This document shows, piece after piece, positions 46,308-56,730 of a stretch of 64,000 nt of DNA; position 1 is the first letter of the stretch; every line of letters starts with the position of its first letter. The notes below the pieces were generated by a model that worked only from the letters and a program-made list of their open reading frames with translations, searched no databases and was not told the DNA's origin. The translations under genes were made by a program, and so were the position numbers. Source of the stretch: Anaeromyxobacter diazotrophicus (GTDB lineage: Bacteria; Myxococcota; Myxococcia; Myxococcales; Anaeromyxobacteraceae); assembly GCF_013340205.1 (NCBI RefSeq), contig NZ_BJTG01000009.1, positions 235,685-299,684 of the forward strand, given 5' to 3'.

Positions 46308-46979
46308 TCACGCCCTCGCGCGCAGGTTCCGCTTGTCGAGCCGGCGCACCACCCGGTCGCCGGCCGACTGCACCGCCTGCACGAGGACGACGAGCACCAC
46401 CACCACCGCCAGCATGACCTCGGGCTGGAAGCGCTGGTAGCCGTAGCGGATGCCGAGGTCCCCGAGGCCCCCGCCCCCGACCGCGCCCGCCATCGCCGAG
46501 TAGCCGACCAGGCTCACGACGGTGATGGTGAGGCCGGCGACGATGCCGGGCAGCGCCTCGGGCAGGAGCACCTTCAGCACGATCTGGCGCGGGGTGGCCC
46601 CCATCGCCTGCGCCGCCTCGATGAGGCCGGGGTCCACCTCGCGCAGCGACGACTCGACGAGCCGCGCCACGAAGGGGATGGCCGCCAGCGTGAGCGGCAC
46701 CACCGCCGCCGCCGTCCCGATGGAGGTGCCGACGAGGAGGCGCGTGAGGGGGATGATGGCGACGAGCAGGATGATGAAGGGCGTGGAGCGGGCCGCGTTC
46801 ACCACCCCGCCCAGCACCCGGCTCGCGAGCGCGTGCTCGAGGACGTGACCGCGGGAGGTCACCACCAGCACCACGCCGAGCGGCACGCCCACGGCGGCCG
46901 AGAGCGCGGTCGAGACGCCCACCATGACGAGCGTCTCGAGGAGCGCGTCGAGGAGCAGGCTACCCATCGCGAGCGACAT
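46308..46979 (-). CDS. metI: Methionine ABC transporter permease
   Basis: A 223-residue permease with five hydrophobic segments. The coupling loop is LIEAAQAMGATPRQIVLKVL; ARSTPFIILLVAIIPLTRLLVG is a typical MetI segment. It forms the membrane channel of the MetNIQ importer. Its start overlaps the 3' end of metN by 20 bp; an ATG at 46967 would shorten the overlap. It converges on metQ with a 26-bp gap. Confidence 0.92.
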   Translation of the reverse strand: MSLAMGSLLLDALLETLVMVGVSTALSAAVGVPLGVVLVVTSRGHVLEHALASRVLGGVVNAARSTPFIILLVAIIPLTRLLVGTSIGTAAAVVPLTLAAIPFVARLVESSLREVDPGLIEAAQAMGATPRQIVLKVLLPEALPGIVAGLTITVVSLVGYSAMAGAVGGGGLGDLGIRYGYQRFQPEVMLAVVVVLVVLVQAVQSAGDRVVRRLDKRNLRARA

Positions 46980-48009
46980 GTCCGAGGATCTCCGCTTGCA
47001 GGTCCTGGCCGCGGATCCAGGCGAGCGCGGCCTCCACCGCCGCCGGCGCCCCCTCCGCCTCCACGATGATGTTCCCGTAGGGCTGGCCCTGGATGTAGTC
47101 GACGTGGCCCTGGACGATGTTGAGCAGCACGTCGAACCGGCGCACCGCCTGCGCGATGACCGGGGTGGTGGCCGACGGGCCGGTGAAGATGATGCGGACG
47201 ATGGGGCTCGTGCCGGCGGGCGCGCCCGCGGCCAGGCGCGCGCGGAGCCAGGGCGGCAGCTCGCGGTCGACCACGTCGCGCACGAGGCCCCGCGTCACCT
47301 CGCTGCGCGGCGCGGTGAACACCTGGAACACCGGACCCTGCTCCACCACCTCGCCGCGGTCGAGCACCGCCACCCGCTCGCACACCGCCTGGATGACCTG
47401 CATCTCGTGGGTGATGAGGACCACGGTCAGCCCGAGCTTCTGCTGGATGTCCTTGAGGAGCGCCAGGATCGACTGCGTCGTCTCCGGGTCCAGGGCGCTC
47501 GTCGCCTCGTCGCAGAGGAGCACCTCCGGCCGCGAGGCGAGCGCGCGCGCGATCCCGACCCGCTGCTTCTGGCCGCCCGACAGCTCGGCCGGGTAGCGGC
47601 CGGCCAGGGCGGAGAGGCCCACCAGCTCGACCAGCGGCGCCGCCTCCCTGCGGCTCTCCTCGCGCGAGCGGCCGGCGAGCTCGAGCGGCAGGGCCACGTT
47701 GCCGAGCACCGTCCGGGAGGAGAGCAGGTTGAAGTGCTGGAAGATCATCCCGATGTCGCGGCGCGCCTCGCGCAGCCCGGCGCCGTCGAGCGCGGTCATG
47801 TCGCGGCCCGCCACCCGCACTCGCCCCGAGGTGGGCCGCTCGAGCAGGTTCACGCAGCGCACGAGCGTGCTCTTGCCGGCGCCGCTGCGGCCGATGACGC
47901 CGAAGATCTCGCCCCGCGCGACCTGGAGCGAGACGCCCCGCAGCACGGGCACCTCCTCGCCGTCGCGGCGGAACACCTTGGTGAGCCCGTCGACCTCGAT
48001 CATCGCCAC
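46960..48009 (-). CDS. metN: Methionine ABC transporter ATP-binding protein
   Basis: A 349-residue ATPase with Walker A GRSGAGKST, signature LSGGQKQRVGIARAL and Walker B VLLCDEATSALDPETT. The C-terminal NIL domain (about 265-340, IVRIIFTGPSATTPVIAQAV and VDYIQGQPYGN) binds methionine and inhibits transport when the cell is replete. The ATG may be 48009 or 48003. A sulfur-operator-like palindrome lies 84 bp upstream at 48093-48110. Confidence 0.94.
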   Translation of the reverse strand: MAMIEVDGLTKVFRRDGEEVPVLRGVSLQVARGEIFGVIGRSGAGKSTLVRCVNLLERPTSGRVRVAGRDMTALDGAGLREARRDIGMIFQHFNLLSSRTVLGNVALPLELAGRSREESRREAAPLVELVGLSALAGRYPAELSGGQKQRVGIARALASRPEVLLCDEATSALDPETTQSILALLKDIQQKLGLTVVLITHEMQVIQAVCERVAVLDRGEVVEQGPVFQVFTAPRSEVTRGLVRDVVDRELPPWLRARLAAGAPAGTSPIVRIIFTGPSATTPVIAQAVRRFDVLLNIVQGHVDYIQGQPYGNIIVEAEGAPAAVEAALAWIRGQDLQAEILGHVARDG

Positions 48010-48092
48010 GCCCCTCTACCCGACGTCGCCGCGCCCCGCCAGCGCCGACCGCGGCCGCGCCGCCCCGCGCCGCGCCGCGCCGCGCCGCGGCA

Positions 48093-48110
48093 TGTCCGCT
48101 ATCACGGATG
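48093..48110. promoter_or_regulatory. Sulfur-operator-like palindrome between metN and the aldo/keto reductase gene
   Basis: TGTCCGCTATCACGGATG has the same 5-8-5 plan as the sbp and cysD elements and shares TCCGYTATCACGGAY with the second cysD site. It lies 84 bp from metN and 80 bp from the divergent gene. No good -35/-10 pair was found around it on either strand, so which gene it controls is open; metN is the logical choice. Confidence 0.55.
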
Positions 48111-48189
48111 GGGCTGCGGGACCAGCGTTCCCTTGCGCGGGCCCACCCCGCGTGCTTTGCATCCAGGCATCCCTCGCCGCGGAGGCGTC

Positions 48190-49119
48190 ATGCAGTATCG
48201 CAAGCTCGGCCGGAGCGACCTGGCGGTGTCGGAGATCGCGCTCGGCTCGTGGCTCACCTACGGCGGCGGCGTGCCCCGGGAGCGCGCCGAGGCGTGCGTG
48301 CGGCGCGCGTTCGACGAGGGCATCAACTTCTTCGACACCGCCAACGTCTACGCGCTCGGCGCGGCGGAGTCCTTCCTGGGCGCGGCGCTGGCCGGCGTGC
48401 CGCGCGACCGGTACGTGCTCGCCACCAAGGTCTACTTCCCCATGTCGCCGCAGGACCAGGGGCTCTCGGCGGCGCAGATCGCGAAGCAGCTCGACGCCTC
48501 CCTCCGGCGGCTCCGGGTCGACCACGTCGACCTCTACCAGTGCCACCGCTACGACGAGCGCACGCCGCTCGAGGAGACGATGGCGGCGCTCACCCGCGCG
48601 GTGGAGCAGGGGAAGACGCGCTACGTCGGCTTCTCGGAGTGGAGCCCGGACCAGATCCGCGCGGCGCTGGCGCTCCCCGGGGCGCGCTTCGTGTCGAGCC
48701 AGCCGCAGTATTCGCTCCTGTGGCGCTCGCCGGAGGAGGAGGTGTTCCCGCTCTGCGCCCGCGAAGGCATCGGCAACATCGTCTGGTCGCCGCTCGGCCA
48801 GGGCGTCCTCACCGGCAAGTACCGGCCCGGCCACCCTCCCCCGGCCGACTCGCGCGCGGCGAGCGAGGCCATGGGCGGCTTCCTCCAGAAGCGGCTCGAC
48901 GAGCACGTGCTGGCCGGGGTGCAGCGCCTCCGGCCCATCGCCGCCGAGCTCGGCCTCACGCTCCCCGAGCTCGCGCTCGCCTGGGTGCTGCGGAGGAGCG
49001 AGGTCACCGCCGCCATCATCGGGGCCTCGCGGCCGGAGCAGGTGACCGAGAACGTCCGCGCCTCGGGGGTGAAGCTCGACGCGGCGGTGCTCGCGCGCAT
49101 CGACCAGGCGCTCGCCTGA
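48190..49119 (+). CDS. Aldo/keto reductase
   Basis: A 309-residue AKR of the potassium-channel-beta/YghZ-like group. The active-site set is visible: Asp and Tyr in FFDTANVYALGAAE, Lys in VLATKVYF and His in LYQCHRYDE. The NADPH site GASRPEQVTENV is near the C-terminus. It reduces carbonyl compounds; the substrate is unknown. GGAGG lies four bases before the ATG. It is divergent from metN across the sulfur-operator-like palindrome, so a sulfur link is possible but unproven. Confidence 0.9.
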   Translation: MQYRKLGRSDLAVSEIALGSWLTYGGGVPRERAEACVRRAFDEGINFFDTANVYALGAAESFLGAALAGVPRDRYVLATKVYFPMSPQDQGLSAAQIAKQLDASLRRLRVDHVDLYQCHRYDERTPLEETMAALTRAVEQGKTRYVGFSEWSPDQIRAALALPGARFVSSQPQYSLLWRSPEEEVFPLCAREGIGNIVWSPLGQGVLTGKYRPGHPPPADSRAASEAMGGFLQKRLDEHVLAGVQRLRPIAAELGLTLPELALAWVLRRSEVTAAIIGASRPEQVTENVRASGVKLDAAVLARIDQALA

Positions 49120-49272
49120 GGTGCGGCCCGCCCGCTGAGCCGCGCAGTGCCGCGTCAAGTCGCCGCAGTTCTTGCGGGCCGGTGCGAACGTTGCGCGGCC
49201 CTCCGCGCCCGCCCCCGTCCTCGCCACACCGATCTCCTCAGTTCCCGCGGGGACTTGGCGAGGGTCACCGGG

Positions 49273-49288
49273 TGGCACCGGCCGTGCA
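49273..49288 (+). promoter_or_regulatory. Sigma-54-type promoter ahead of the ferredoxin gene
   Basis: TGGCACCGGCCGTGCA has the -24 GG (49274-49275) and -12 GC (49286-49287) exactly ten bases apart and matches the sigma-54 consensus except one base of the -12 element. It lies 51 bp before the ferredoxin ATG. No TGT-N10-ACA NifA site was seen in the preceding 150 bp. Confidence 0.6.
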
Positions 49289-49338
49289 TCGCGCTCCGGC
49301 GCACCCCACCCCTTCCACCACCCCACCGGAGGTCATCC

Positions 49339-49527
49339 ATGGCCAACAAGATCACCGAGGATTGCACCAACTGCGGCGCTTGCGAGGCCGAGTGCCCGAA
49401 CCAGGCCATCTCGGCCGGCGACGACACCTACCTCATCGACGCCGCCAAGTGCGACGAGTGCAAGGCCGCCGGTCAGGACCCCGCCTGCATGGGCGTCTGC
49501 CCGACCGACTGCATCGTCAAGCTCTAG
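49339..49527 (+). CDS. 2[4Fe-4S] ferredoxin, Alvin/FdxN-like
   Basis: A 62-residue ferredoxin. The first motif is CTNCGACEAECPNQAI. The second has the insertion typical of Alvin-type ferredoxins, C-x2-C-x8-C-x3-CP (CDECKAAGQDPACMGVCP). Nif-linked FdxN proteins are of this kind. A GGAGGT ribosome binding site precedes the ATG. The upstream sigma-54-type promoter and the presence of nifA in the window suggest a role as electron donor in nitrogen fixation. The gene is monocistronic and ends in a strong terminator. Confidence 0.9.
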   Translation: MANKITEDCTNCGACEAECPNQAISAGDDTYLIDAAKCDECKAAGQDPACMGVCPTDCIVKL

Positions 49528-49549
49528 GACCGCTCCGCGCGGTCGCGAC

Positions 49550-49581
49550 GAGAAGCCCCGGGTTCCCCCCCGGGGCTTCTC
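49550..49581 (+). terminator. Strong intrinsic terminator after the ferredoxin gene
   Basis: A perfect 13-bp stem (GAGAAGCCCCGGG/CCCGGGGCTTCTC), 6-base loop and GTTTTCT tail. It starts 22 bp after the ferredoxin stop and may also serve the converging gene at 49598. Confidence 0.85.
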
Positions 49582-49597
49582 GTTTTCTGGGCCGGCG

Positions 49598-50128
49598 CTA
49601 CGGGAACTCGACGCCGATGCGGCCGACGAGCCCCCAGTCCGGGGAGCCGAAGTCGCCGCCGCTCGTCGGCCAGCGGATGAGCGCCGCCGCGCCGATGTTG
49701 AGCGGCGACGGCCCGAACCTGAACCGCACGCCAGGGCGCACGCCGACGAACGTCTGCCCCCTGTCCTTGAAGATGTCGCCGAAGTCGACCCCGCGGCGCC
49801 CGAGCTCGCCCAGCACCTCGAGCCGGATCACCGTCACCGGCACGACGAAGCCGGCCAGGATCGAGCCGGCCCAGGGCTGGCCGTAGTTCCCGCTCACCGT
49901 CTTGTCGACGGAGACACCGACCCCGAGCCCGCCGATCTGCGCGAGGAGGTCGCCGCCGACCAGGGCGGTGCCCTCGTTACCGTGGGCGAACGAGTTCTTC
50001 ACGCTCCCCCAGTTCGGCTGCAGTCCCTGATAGCCCCCGAAGCCCTCGACCAGGAGGCTCTGGGCCCGGGCCGCGGCGGGTGCGAGACAGGCGATGGCGA
50101 TGAGGAACGCTGCGACACGTCTGGTCAT
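49598..50128 (-). CDS. Small outer-membrane beta-barrel-like protein
   Basis: A 176-residue exported protein with a signal peptide ending AARAQ. The mature part is strand-rich with many glycines (LLVEGFGGYQGLQPNWG, VGGDLLAQIGGLGVGVSV) and ends GRIGVEFP, like a small barrel. The function is unknown. The start MTRRVAAFL is chosen because GGAGGGAG lies a few bases upstream; a TATATT -10-like box sits 36 bp further back. Confidence 0.65.
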   Translation of the reverse strand: MTRRVAAFLIAIACLAPAAARAQSLLVEGFGGYQGLQPNWGSVKNSFAHGNEGTALVGGDLLAQIGGLGVGVSVDKTVSGNYGQPWAGSILAGFVVPVTVIRLEVLGELGRRGVDFGDIFKDRGQTFVGVRPGVRFRFGPSPLNIGAAALIRWPTSGGDFGSPDWGLVGRIGVEFP

Positions 50129-50237
50129 ATCTCCCTCCGGGCGGACCATCCGCCGCTCGCTGGAATATAGGAATCGCAGCGGTCTCGAGCGCCGCAGAGG
50201 GGGCTGACCCCAGAGGCAGGCAGGCCGCCGCCCGGGG

Positions 50238-51122
50238 TCAGAACGCGAGCTCGCCCCATCCCACCTCGACCGTGTGCCCTCCGACGCGGACGTCCTCGAC
50301 CGCGCCCGCGCGCCGCCCCGCCCGCACGTGGAGCCGGCTCGGCCGGCGGGTCTCGAGGCCCTGCTCGATGAGGACGCGCTCGTCCGGGCGCGCCACGCCG
50401 TGCGCCACCATCCAGGCGGCGCAGCAGCCGGCCGCGGAGCCGGTGGCGGGGTCCTCTCCGCCGTAGAACAGCATCCGCGCGTGGAGGCGCGCCGCCGGGT
50501 CCACCGTCTCGCGCGCGACGAAGTAGAAGAAGCGCGCGTCGGTCCGCGCCAGGTAGTCGGCGCCGCGGGCCAGGTCCGGCCGGAGCCGCTCCAGGGCGGC
50601 CAGCGAGCGGACCGGCGCGATGGCGAAGGCGAGGCCGGTCGAGACCGTCTCGATCGGCAGCGCCTCGTCGAGGACGCCGTCCGGCAGGCCCAGCGCCCGC
50701 GCCACCTCGCGGTGGTCGTGGCGCGCCCCGAAGACCGGCGCGCGCTGCCGCATCTCGCCGAAGGCGCCGCCGGGGCCGTCCTCGAACGCGACCGGCACGC
50801 GCCCCACCCCGAGCTCCAGCACCACCTCGGCTGCCCCGCTCGCGCCGCGCAGCACCGCGGCCGTGCCGAGCGTGGGGTGGCCGGCGAAGGGCAGCTCCTC
50901 GTCGACGGTGAAGATCCGGACGCGGGTGGCGCCCGGGGCCGCCTCGCCCGGCAGGACGAAGGTGGTCTCGGACAGGTTCGTCTCGCGCGCGAGGCGCTGC
51001 ATCTCCGCGCCCGAGAGGCCGCGCGCGTCGGTGAAGACGGCGAGCTGGTTCCCCTCGAGCGGACGGCTGGTGAAGACGTCGACGAGGGTGAAGGCGAGGC
51101 GGCGGGCGGTGGGGGCGGTCAT
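50238..51122 (-). CDS. PhzF-family epimerase/isomerase
   Basis: A 294-residue PhzF-fold protein. Family motifs: DVFTSRPLEGNQLAVF at the N-terminus, the probable catalytic Glu52 in TNLSETTFVL, PFAGHPTLGTA and GEDPATGSAAG. PhzF enzymes catalyse proton shifts on small substrates; only a few make phenazines. No phenazine genes are nearby, so the substrate is unknown. It is followed upstream on the same strand by a lipoprotein gene. Confidence 0.88.
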   Translation of the reverse strand: MTAPTARRLAFTLVDVFTSRPLEGNQLAVFTDARGLSGAEMQRLARETNLSETTFVLPGEAAPGATRVRIFTVDEELPFAGHPTLGTAAVLRGASGAAEVVLELGVGRVPVAFEDGPGGAFGEMRQRAPVFGARHDHREVARALGLPDGVLDEALPIETVSTGLAFAIAPVRSLAALERLRPDLARGADYLARTDARFFYFVARETVDPAARLHARMLFYGGEDPATGSAAGCCAAWMVAHGVARPDERVLIEQGLETRRPSRLHVRAGRRAGAVEDVRVGGHTVEVGWGELAF

Positions 51123-51156
51123 CCCGGCTCCTGGGTCGAGGAGGCGGGACTCTAGC

Positions 51157-52014
51157 TCAGGGCGCGGCGGCGGTGGCCCGCTCCCCGGCCGGCGGCGGGG
51201 CCACCAGGGCCGGCGCCCACACCGCCTCGCTCCGCGCCGGCGCGGCGGCCGCGGCGGCCGGCGCCGGAGGGCAGGCGGGCGCCTCCGCCCGCGCCGCGGG
51301 CCGCGGCCGGGCGCGCGCCTTCCGGACGGCCGGGACCGGCTCGGCCGGCCCCGCCGCGGGCGCGGGCGCCACCACCACCGTCCCCGGCTGGCCGGGCGTG
51401 GTCTGGGCGGCGAGCGAGGTGCTCGCGTCGTGCGCGCTCTCGGTGTGCGCGGTGCCCTCGCTGTCGCTCGAGGCGTTCGCGGTCGCGGTGGCGGGCGCCT
51501 GCGCCTTGTTCGCCGCCGTGCCCAGGTAGTCGGTCATCTTCTCCGCCATCTTCTCGTAGCCGCCGACGAGGCGCCTGCGCGCGTCCTCCTCCGAGGTCCG
51601 GGCCAGGTCGCGATCCGACGAGAGCTCGGCGAGCCGCTTCTGCAGGGCGTCGTTCCGGCCGCGGAGCGCGTCGTTCTCGGCCAGCACCGCGCGCGTCGGC
51701 TCGCCGAGGCACTGCTGCAGCACCTTCTCCTCCGACGTCTGCTCGGGGAGCCGGTCGCCCCGGGTCCAGGCGTCGAGCGCGCGCGCCTGCCAGCGGTAGT
51801 CGGCGCGCGCGACGCACTCCTGCATGAGGCGCGTCAGCCGGTCCTCCGACCACCGCGGCTCCGGCGGCGCGCACGGCCCCACCTCCTCCTTGGAGCCTGC
51901 GAGCCAGCGCTCGCTCCGGCGCACCCAGCAGTTGTCCTTCTGCGCCACCTTGACGCTGGTGCACGCGGCCGCCGCGGCCCAGAGCGCCAGCAGCACCCGT
52001 CTCGAGCGAGCCAT
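51157..52014 (-). CDS. Lipoprotein with coiled-coil segment, function unknown
   Basis: A 285-residue protein with a lipobox (AAAACTSVKV, Cys18), two further cysteines in the first 50 residues (DNCWVRR, GPCAPPEP) and a coiled-coil stretch (about 110-150: AVLAENDALRGRNDALQKRLAEL). The last 110 residues are Ala/Pro/Thr-rich and low-complexity. This looks like an envelope or cell-wall-spanning lipoprotein. No family is recognised. Confidence 0.65.
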   Translation of the reverse strand: MARSRRVLLALWAAAAACTSVKVAQKDNCWVRRSERWLAGSKEEVGPCAPPEPRWSEDRLTRLMQECVARADYRWQARALDAWTRGDRLPEQTSEEKVLQQCLGEPTRAVLAENDALRGRNDALQKRLAELSSDRDLARTSEEDARRRLVGGYEKMAEKMTDYLGTAANKAQAPATATANASSDSEGTAHTESAHDASTSLAAQTTPGQPGTVVVAPAPAAGPAEPVPAVRKARARPRPAARAEAPACPPAPAAAAAAPARSEAVWAPALVAPPPAGERATAAAP

Positions 52015-52026
52015 ACCCGCCTCCCC

Positions 52027-52049
52027 CCGGCTGCCGGTGGAGCAGCCGG
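52027..52049 (-). other. Hairpin ahead of the lipoprotein gene
   Basis: CCGGCTGC/GCAGCCGG forms a perfect 8-bp stem with a 7-base loop, 12 bp upstream of the start at 52014 and next to its GGGGGAGG ribosome binding site. Confidence 0.35.
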
Positions 52050-52221
52050 CGGTAAAGCTAGGGATGCGACGCCCGGCGAGAAGGCGGGCGCGAGGGGCGG
52101 CGGCGCGCCGGAGGGGTCGGGAGGCCCCACCCCGGGGCCCGGGCGGCGTCGCGTCCGGGACCGCGTGCGACGGTTTGCGCCTCTTGCGCCCCGCCCTGCC
52201 GGGGCTATCCTCTCGCCCCCC

Positions 52222-53506
52222 ATGCCGCGTCTCCCCGATCCGCGCTTCGCCCCCGACTGCGCCATCTCGGTCGACGGCGACCGCGTCCCGGCCCGCCGCG
52301 GCGAGAGCGTCACCTCGGCGCTCCTCGCCGCCGGCCGGCCCCTCGTCTCGCGCAGCCCGAAGTACCACCGGCCCCGGGGGCCCTTCTGCCTCTCGGGCTC
52401 CTGCGCCGCCTGCCTGGTCCGCGTGGACGGACAGCCGAACGTCCGGGCCTGCCAGACGCCGTGCCGGGACGGACTCACCGTCGAGACCCAGAACGCGCTC
52501 GGCACCGCCGCCCACGACCTCCTGCGGGCGATCGACCTCTTCACGCCGGGCGGCATCGACCACCACCACATCGGCACCTGGAGCCAGCTCGCGAGCCGCG
52601 TCACCGTCGGCGCCTCGCGGCAGCTGGCGGGGCTCGGCCAGCTCGCGGACGGGGTGGCCCCGCCCTGGCCCGCGGCGGAGGAGGAGCGGTTCGACGCGCT
52701 CGTGGTGGGCTCCGGCCCGGCGGGCCTGGGGGCGGCCGAGGCGCTCGCGCGGGCGGGGCTGCGCGTGCTGGTGGCCGAGAAGGAGCGCGCGGCCGGCGGC
52801 CGGCTCCGCTGCCGGCTCGACCTCCCGAGGGACCCGCCGCTCGCCTGGGCGGGGGAGGTCGCGGAGGCGGTGCGCGGCGCGGGGGGCGAGGTGGCGCTCG
52901 GCGCCGCCGTGCTGGGCGTGTGGCCCGGCGAGGAGGGCGCGCGCGCGGCGGTGACGCAGCGCGGAGAGCCGCCGCGGCTCCGGCTGGTGCGGGCGGCGCG
53001 CGTCGTGCTCGCGAGCGGCACCTGGGCGCAGCCGCCGGTCTTCGAGCGCAACGACCTGCCCGGCGTCTTCGGCGCGCGCGGCCTCCTGGTGGCGCTGGCG
53101 GAGGACGGGGTGGTGCCCGGGCAGCGCGCCGCGGTGCTGGGCGAGGGGCCCGAGGCCGAGGCGGTGGCCGCCCGGCTCGCCGACGCCGGGATGGCCGTGG
53201 AGCGGGTGGCGGCCGAGGTGGCGCGCGGCCGCGGCGGCCGCCGGCTGGCCGCGCTCGAGCTCGCCGACGGCCGGACGATCCGCTGCGACACGCTGGCGGT
53301 CGCGACGCCGCGCATGCCGGCGGCGGAGCTGGCGCGCGAGGTGGGCGCCGCGCTCGAGCTCGACCCGGCCACGGGCGCCTTCCGCGTCCGGCCCGGGCCG
53401 GACGGCGGGGTGGCCGACGGGTGCTGGGCCGCGGGCGAGGTGACCGGCCCGCTCGACGCGGCCGAGGCCGCCGAGGCCGGCCGTCGCGCCGGGGAGGCTG
53501 CGTCCC

Positions 53507-53514
<8 letters not shown>
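52222..53514 (+). CDS. Alpha subunit of FAD/[2Fe-2S] amino-acid dehydrogenase (HcnAB/OoxA-like)
   Basis: A 430-residue protein: a [2Fe-2S] Fer2_4 domain (about 10-95, with [18 protein letters not shown] and VRACQTPC), then a pyridine-nucleotide-disulfide-reductase-like FAD domain ([19 protein letters not shown], near 157). This is the HcnA-HcnB or sarcosine-oxidase-alpha type. The BFD-like cluster domain that usually ends this subunit is missing; it is found at the start of the next gene. The two genes overlap by 8 bp and should form one complex. Confidence 0.86.
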
Positions 53515-54982
<1,468 letters not shown>

Positions 54983-55022
54983 GACCGGGGCGGACCCTGC
55001 CGCCCCCGAGGAGCCTTCGCAC

Positions 55023-56663
55023 ATGAGCAGCCACGCCCAGTTCCGCGTCCCCGCGCCCTACAACGAGCCCGTCCTCTCCTACGCGCCCGGCAACCCCGAG
55101 CGGAAGGCGCTGCGCGCCCGCCTCGCCGAGCTCTCCGGCGAGGAGCTCGAGATCCCGCTCGTCATCGGCGGCCAGGAGGTGCGCACCGGCAAGCTCGCCG
55201 ACGTCCGCTGCCCGCACCGCCACGCGCACCGCCTGGCGCGCTTCCACCAGGCCGGGCCGGCCGAGGTGCAGGCCGCCATCGCGGCGGCGCGCGCGGCGCG
55301 GCGCGAGTGGGCCGCGCTCCCGTTCGCGGCGCGCGCGGCGGTCTTCCTCAAGGCGGCCGACCTGCTCGCCGGCGGCTGGCGGCCGACGCTCAACGGCGCC
55401 ACGATGCTCAACCAGTCGAAGACGCCCTACCAGGCGGAGATCGACTCCGCCTGCGAGATCATCGACTTCTGGCGCTACAACGCCGCCTTCGCGGAGCGCA
55501 TCTACGACGAGCAGCCGGTGAGCTCGCCGGGGCAGTGGAACCGGGTCGAGTACCGCCCGCTCGAGGGGTTCGTCTTCGCCGTCACCCCGTTCAACTTCAC
55601 CTCCATCGCCGCGAACCTCCCCACCGCGCCGGCGCTCATGGGGAACACGGTGCTGTGGAAGCCGGCCTCCAGCACCGCTTACTCCAACTGGTTCATCCTG
55701 AAGCTGCTGGAGGCGGCGGGGCTGCCGCCCGGCGTCATCAACTTCGTCCCCGGCTCCGGCCGCACCGTCGGCGACCCGGTGCTCGCCAGCCCGGAGTTCG
55801 CCGGCATCCACTTCACCGGCTCGACCGCCACCTTCCACGGGATGTGGCGGACCATCGCGGAGAGCCTGCCGCGCTACAAGTCGTACCCGCGCATCGTGGG
55901 CGAGACCGGCGGCAAGGACTTCATCTTCGCCCACCCCTCGGCCGAGGTGGACGCGCTCGCGGCGGCGCTGTGCCGGGGGGCGTTCGAGGCCCAGGGCCAG
56001 AAGTGCTCGGCCGCCTCGCGCGCGTACGTGCCGGAGAGCCTCTGGCCGCGCGTGAAGGAGCGCCTGCTCGCGCTCACCGCCTCCATCCAGATGGGCGATC
56101 CGGCCGAGGACTTCCGCGTCTTCATGGGCGCGGTCATCGACCGCGGCGCGTTCGACAGCATCAAGGCGTACCTCGACTTCGCGAAGAGCTCGCCCGAGGC
56201 GAAGATCCACTGCGGCGGCAAGTGCGACGACAGCGTCGGGTACTTCGTCGAGCCCACCGTGGTCCAGGTCACGAACCCCCACCACAAGCTCATGGAAGAG
56301 GAGATCTTCGGGCCGGTGCTGACGGTCTTCGTCTACCCCGACGCGAAGCTCGACGAGGCGGTGGCGCTCTGCGACGGGACCTCGCCCTACGCGCTCACCG
56401 GCGCCGTGTTCGCCCAGGACCGGCTGGCCGTGCAGGGGCTCGAGCGGGCCCTCGCCGACGCGGCGGGTAACTTCTACGTGAACGACAAGCCCACCGGGGC
56501 GGTGGTGGGGCAGCAGCCCTTCGGCGGGGCGCGGGCGAGCGGCACCAACGACAAGGCCGGCTCGATGTGGAACCTCATCCGCTGGGTCTCGCCCCGGGCG
56601 CTCAAGGAGAACTTCGCGCCCCCCCGGGCCATCGGGTACCCCCACCAGGCGTCGAACGACTGA
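55023..56663 (+). CDS. pruA: L-glutamate gamma-semialdehyde (P5C) dehydrogenase
   Basis: A 546-residue aldehyde dehydrogenase of the PruA/RocA/PutA-C type. VTPFNFTSIAANLPTAPALM and the cofactor region HFTGSTATF are typical; the catalytic Glu is in GETGGKDF and the nucleophile Cys in GQKCSAASRAYV. The C-terminal QQPFGGARASGTNDKAG is characteristic of P5C dehydrogenases. It oxidises glutamate semialdehyde to glutamate with NAD. No proline dehydrogenase domain is fused; the upstream FAD complex probably fills that role. Confidence 0.92.
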   Translation: MSSHAQFRVPAPYNEPVLSYAPGNPERKALRARLAELSGEELEIPLVIGGQEVRTGKLADVRCPHRHAHRLARFHQAGPAEVQAAIAAARAARREWAALPFAARAAVFLKAADLLAGGWRPTLNGATMLNQSKTPYQAEIDSACEIIDFWRYNAAFAERIYDEQPVSSPGQWNRVEYRPLEGFVFAVTPFNFTSIAANLPTAPALMGNTVLWKPASSTAYSNWFILKLLEAAGLPPGVINFVPGSGRTVGDPVLASPEFAGIHFTGSTATFHGMWRTIAESLPRYKSYPRIVGETGGKDFIFAHPSAEVDALAAALCRGAFEAQGQKCSAASRAYVPESLWPRVKERLLALTASIQMGDPAEDFRVFMGAVIDRGAFDSIKAYLDFAKSSPEAKIHCGGKCDDSVGYFVEPTVVQVTNPHHKLMEEEIFGPVLTVFVYPDAKLDEAVALCDGTSPYALTGAVFAQDRLAVQGLERALADAAGNFYVNDKPTGAVVGQQPFGGARASGTNDKAGSMWNLIRWVSPRALKENFAPPRAIGYPHQASND

Positions 56664-56730
56664 AAGTTCCTTCCGCGCCCGCCCCGATGATGCTCAAATG
56701 TGCGCTTCCCCGCAGGAGGAGGAGCACTCG

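Noticed and set aside
50238..51122. Phenazine biosynthesis locus
   Set aside because: Only a PhzF-fold gene is present. PhzF-like proteins are widespread and mostly unrelated to phenazines.
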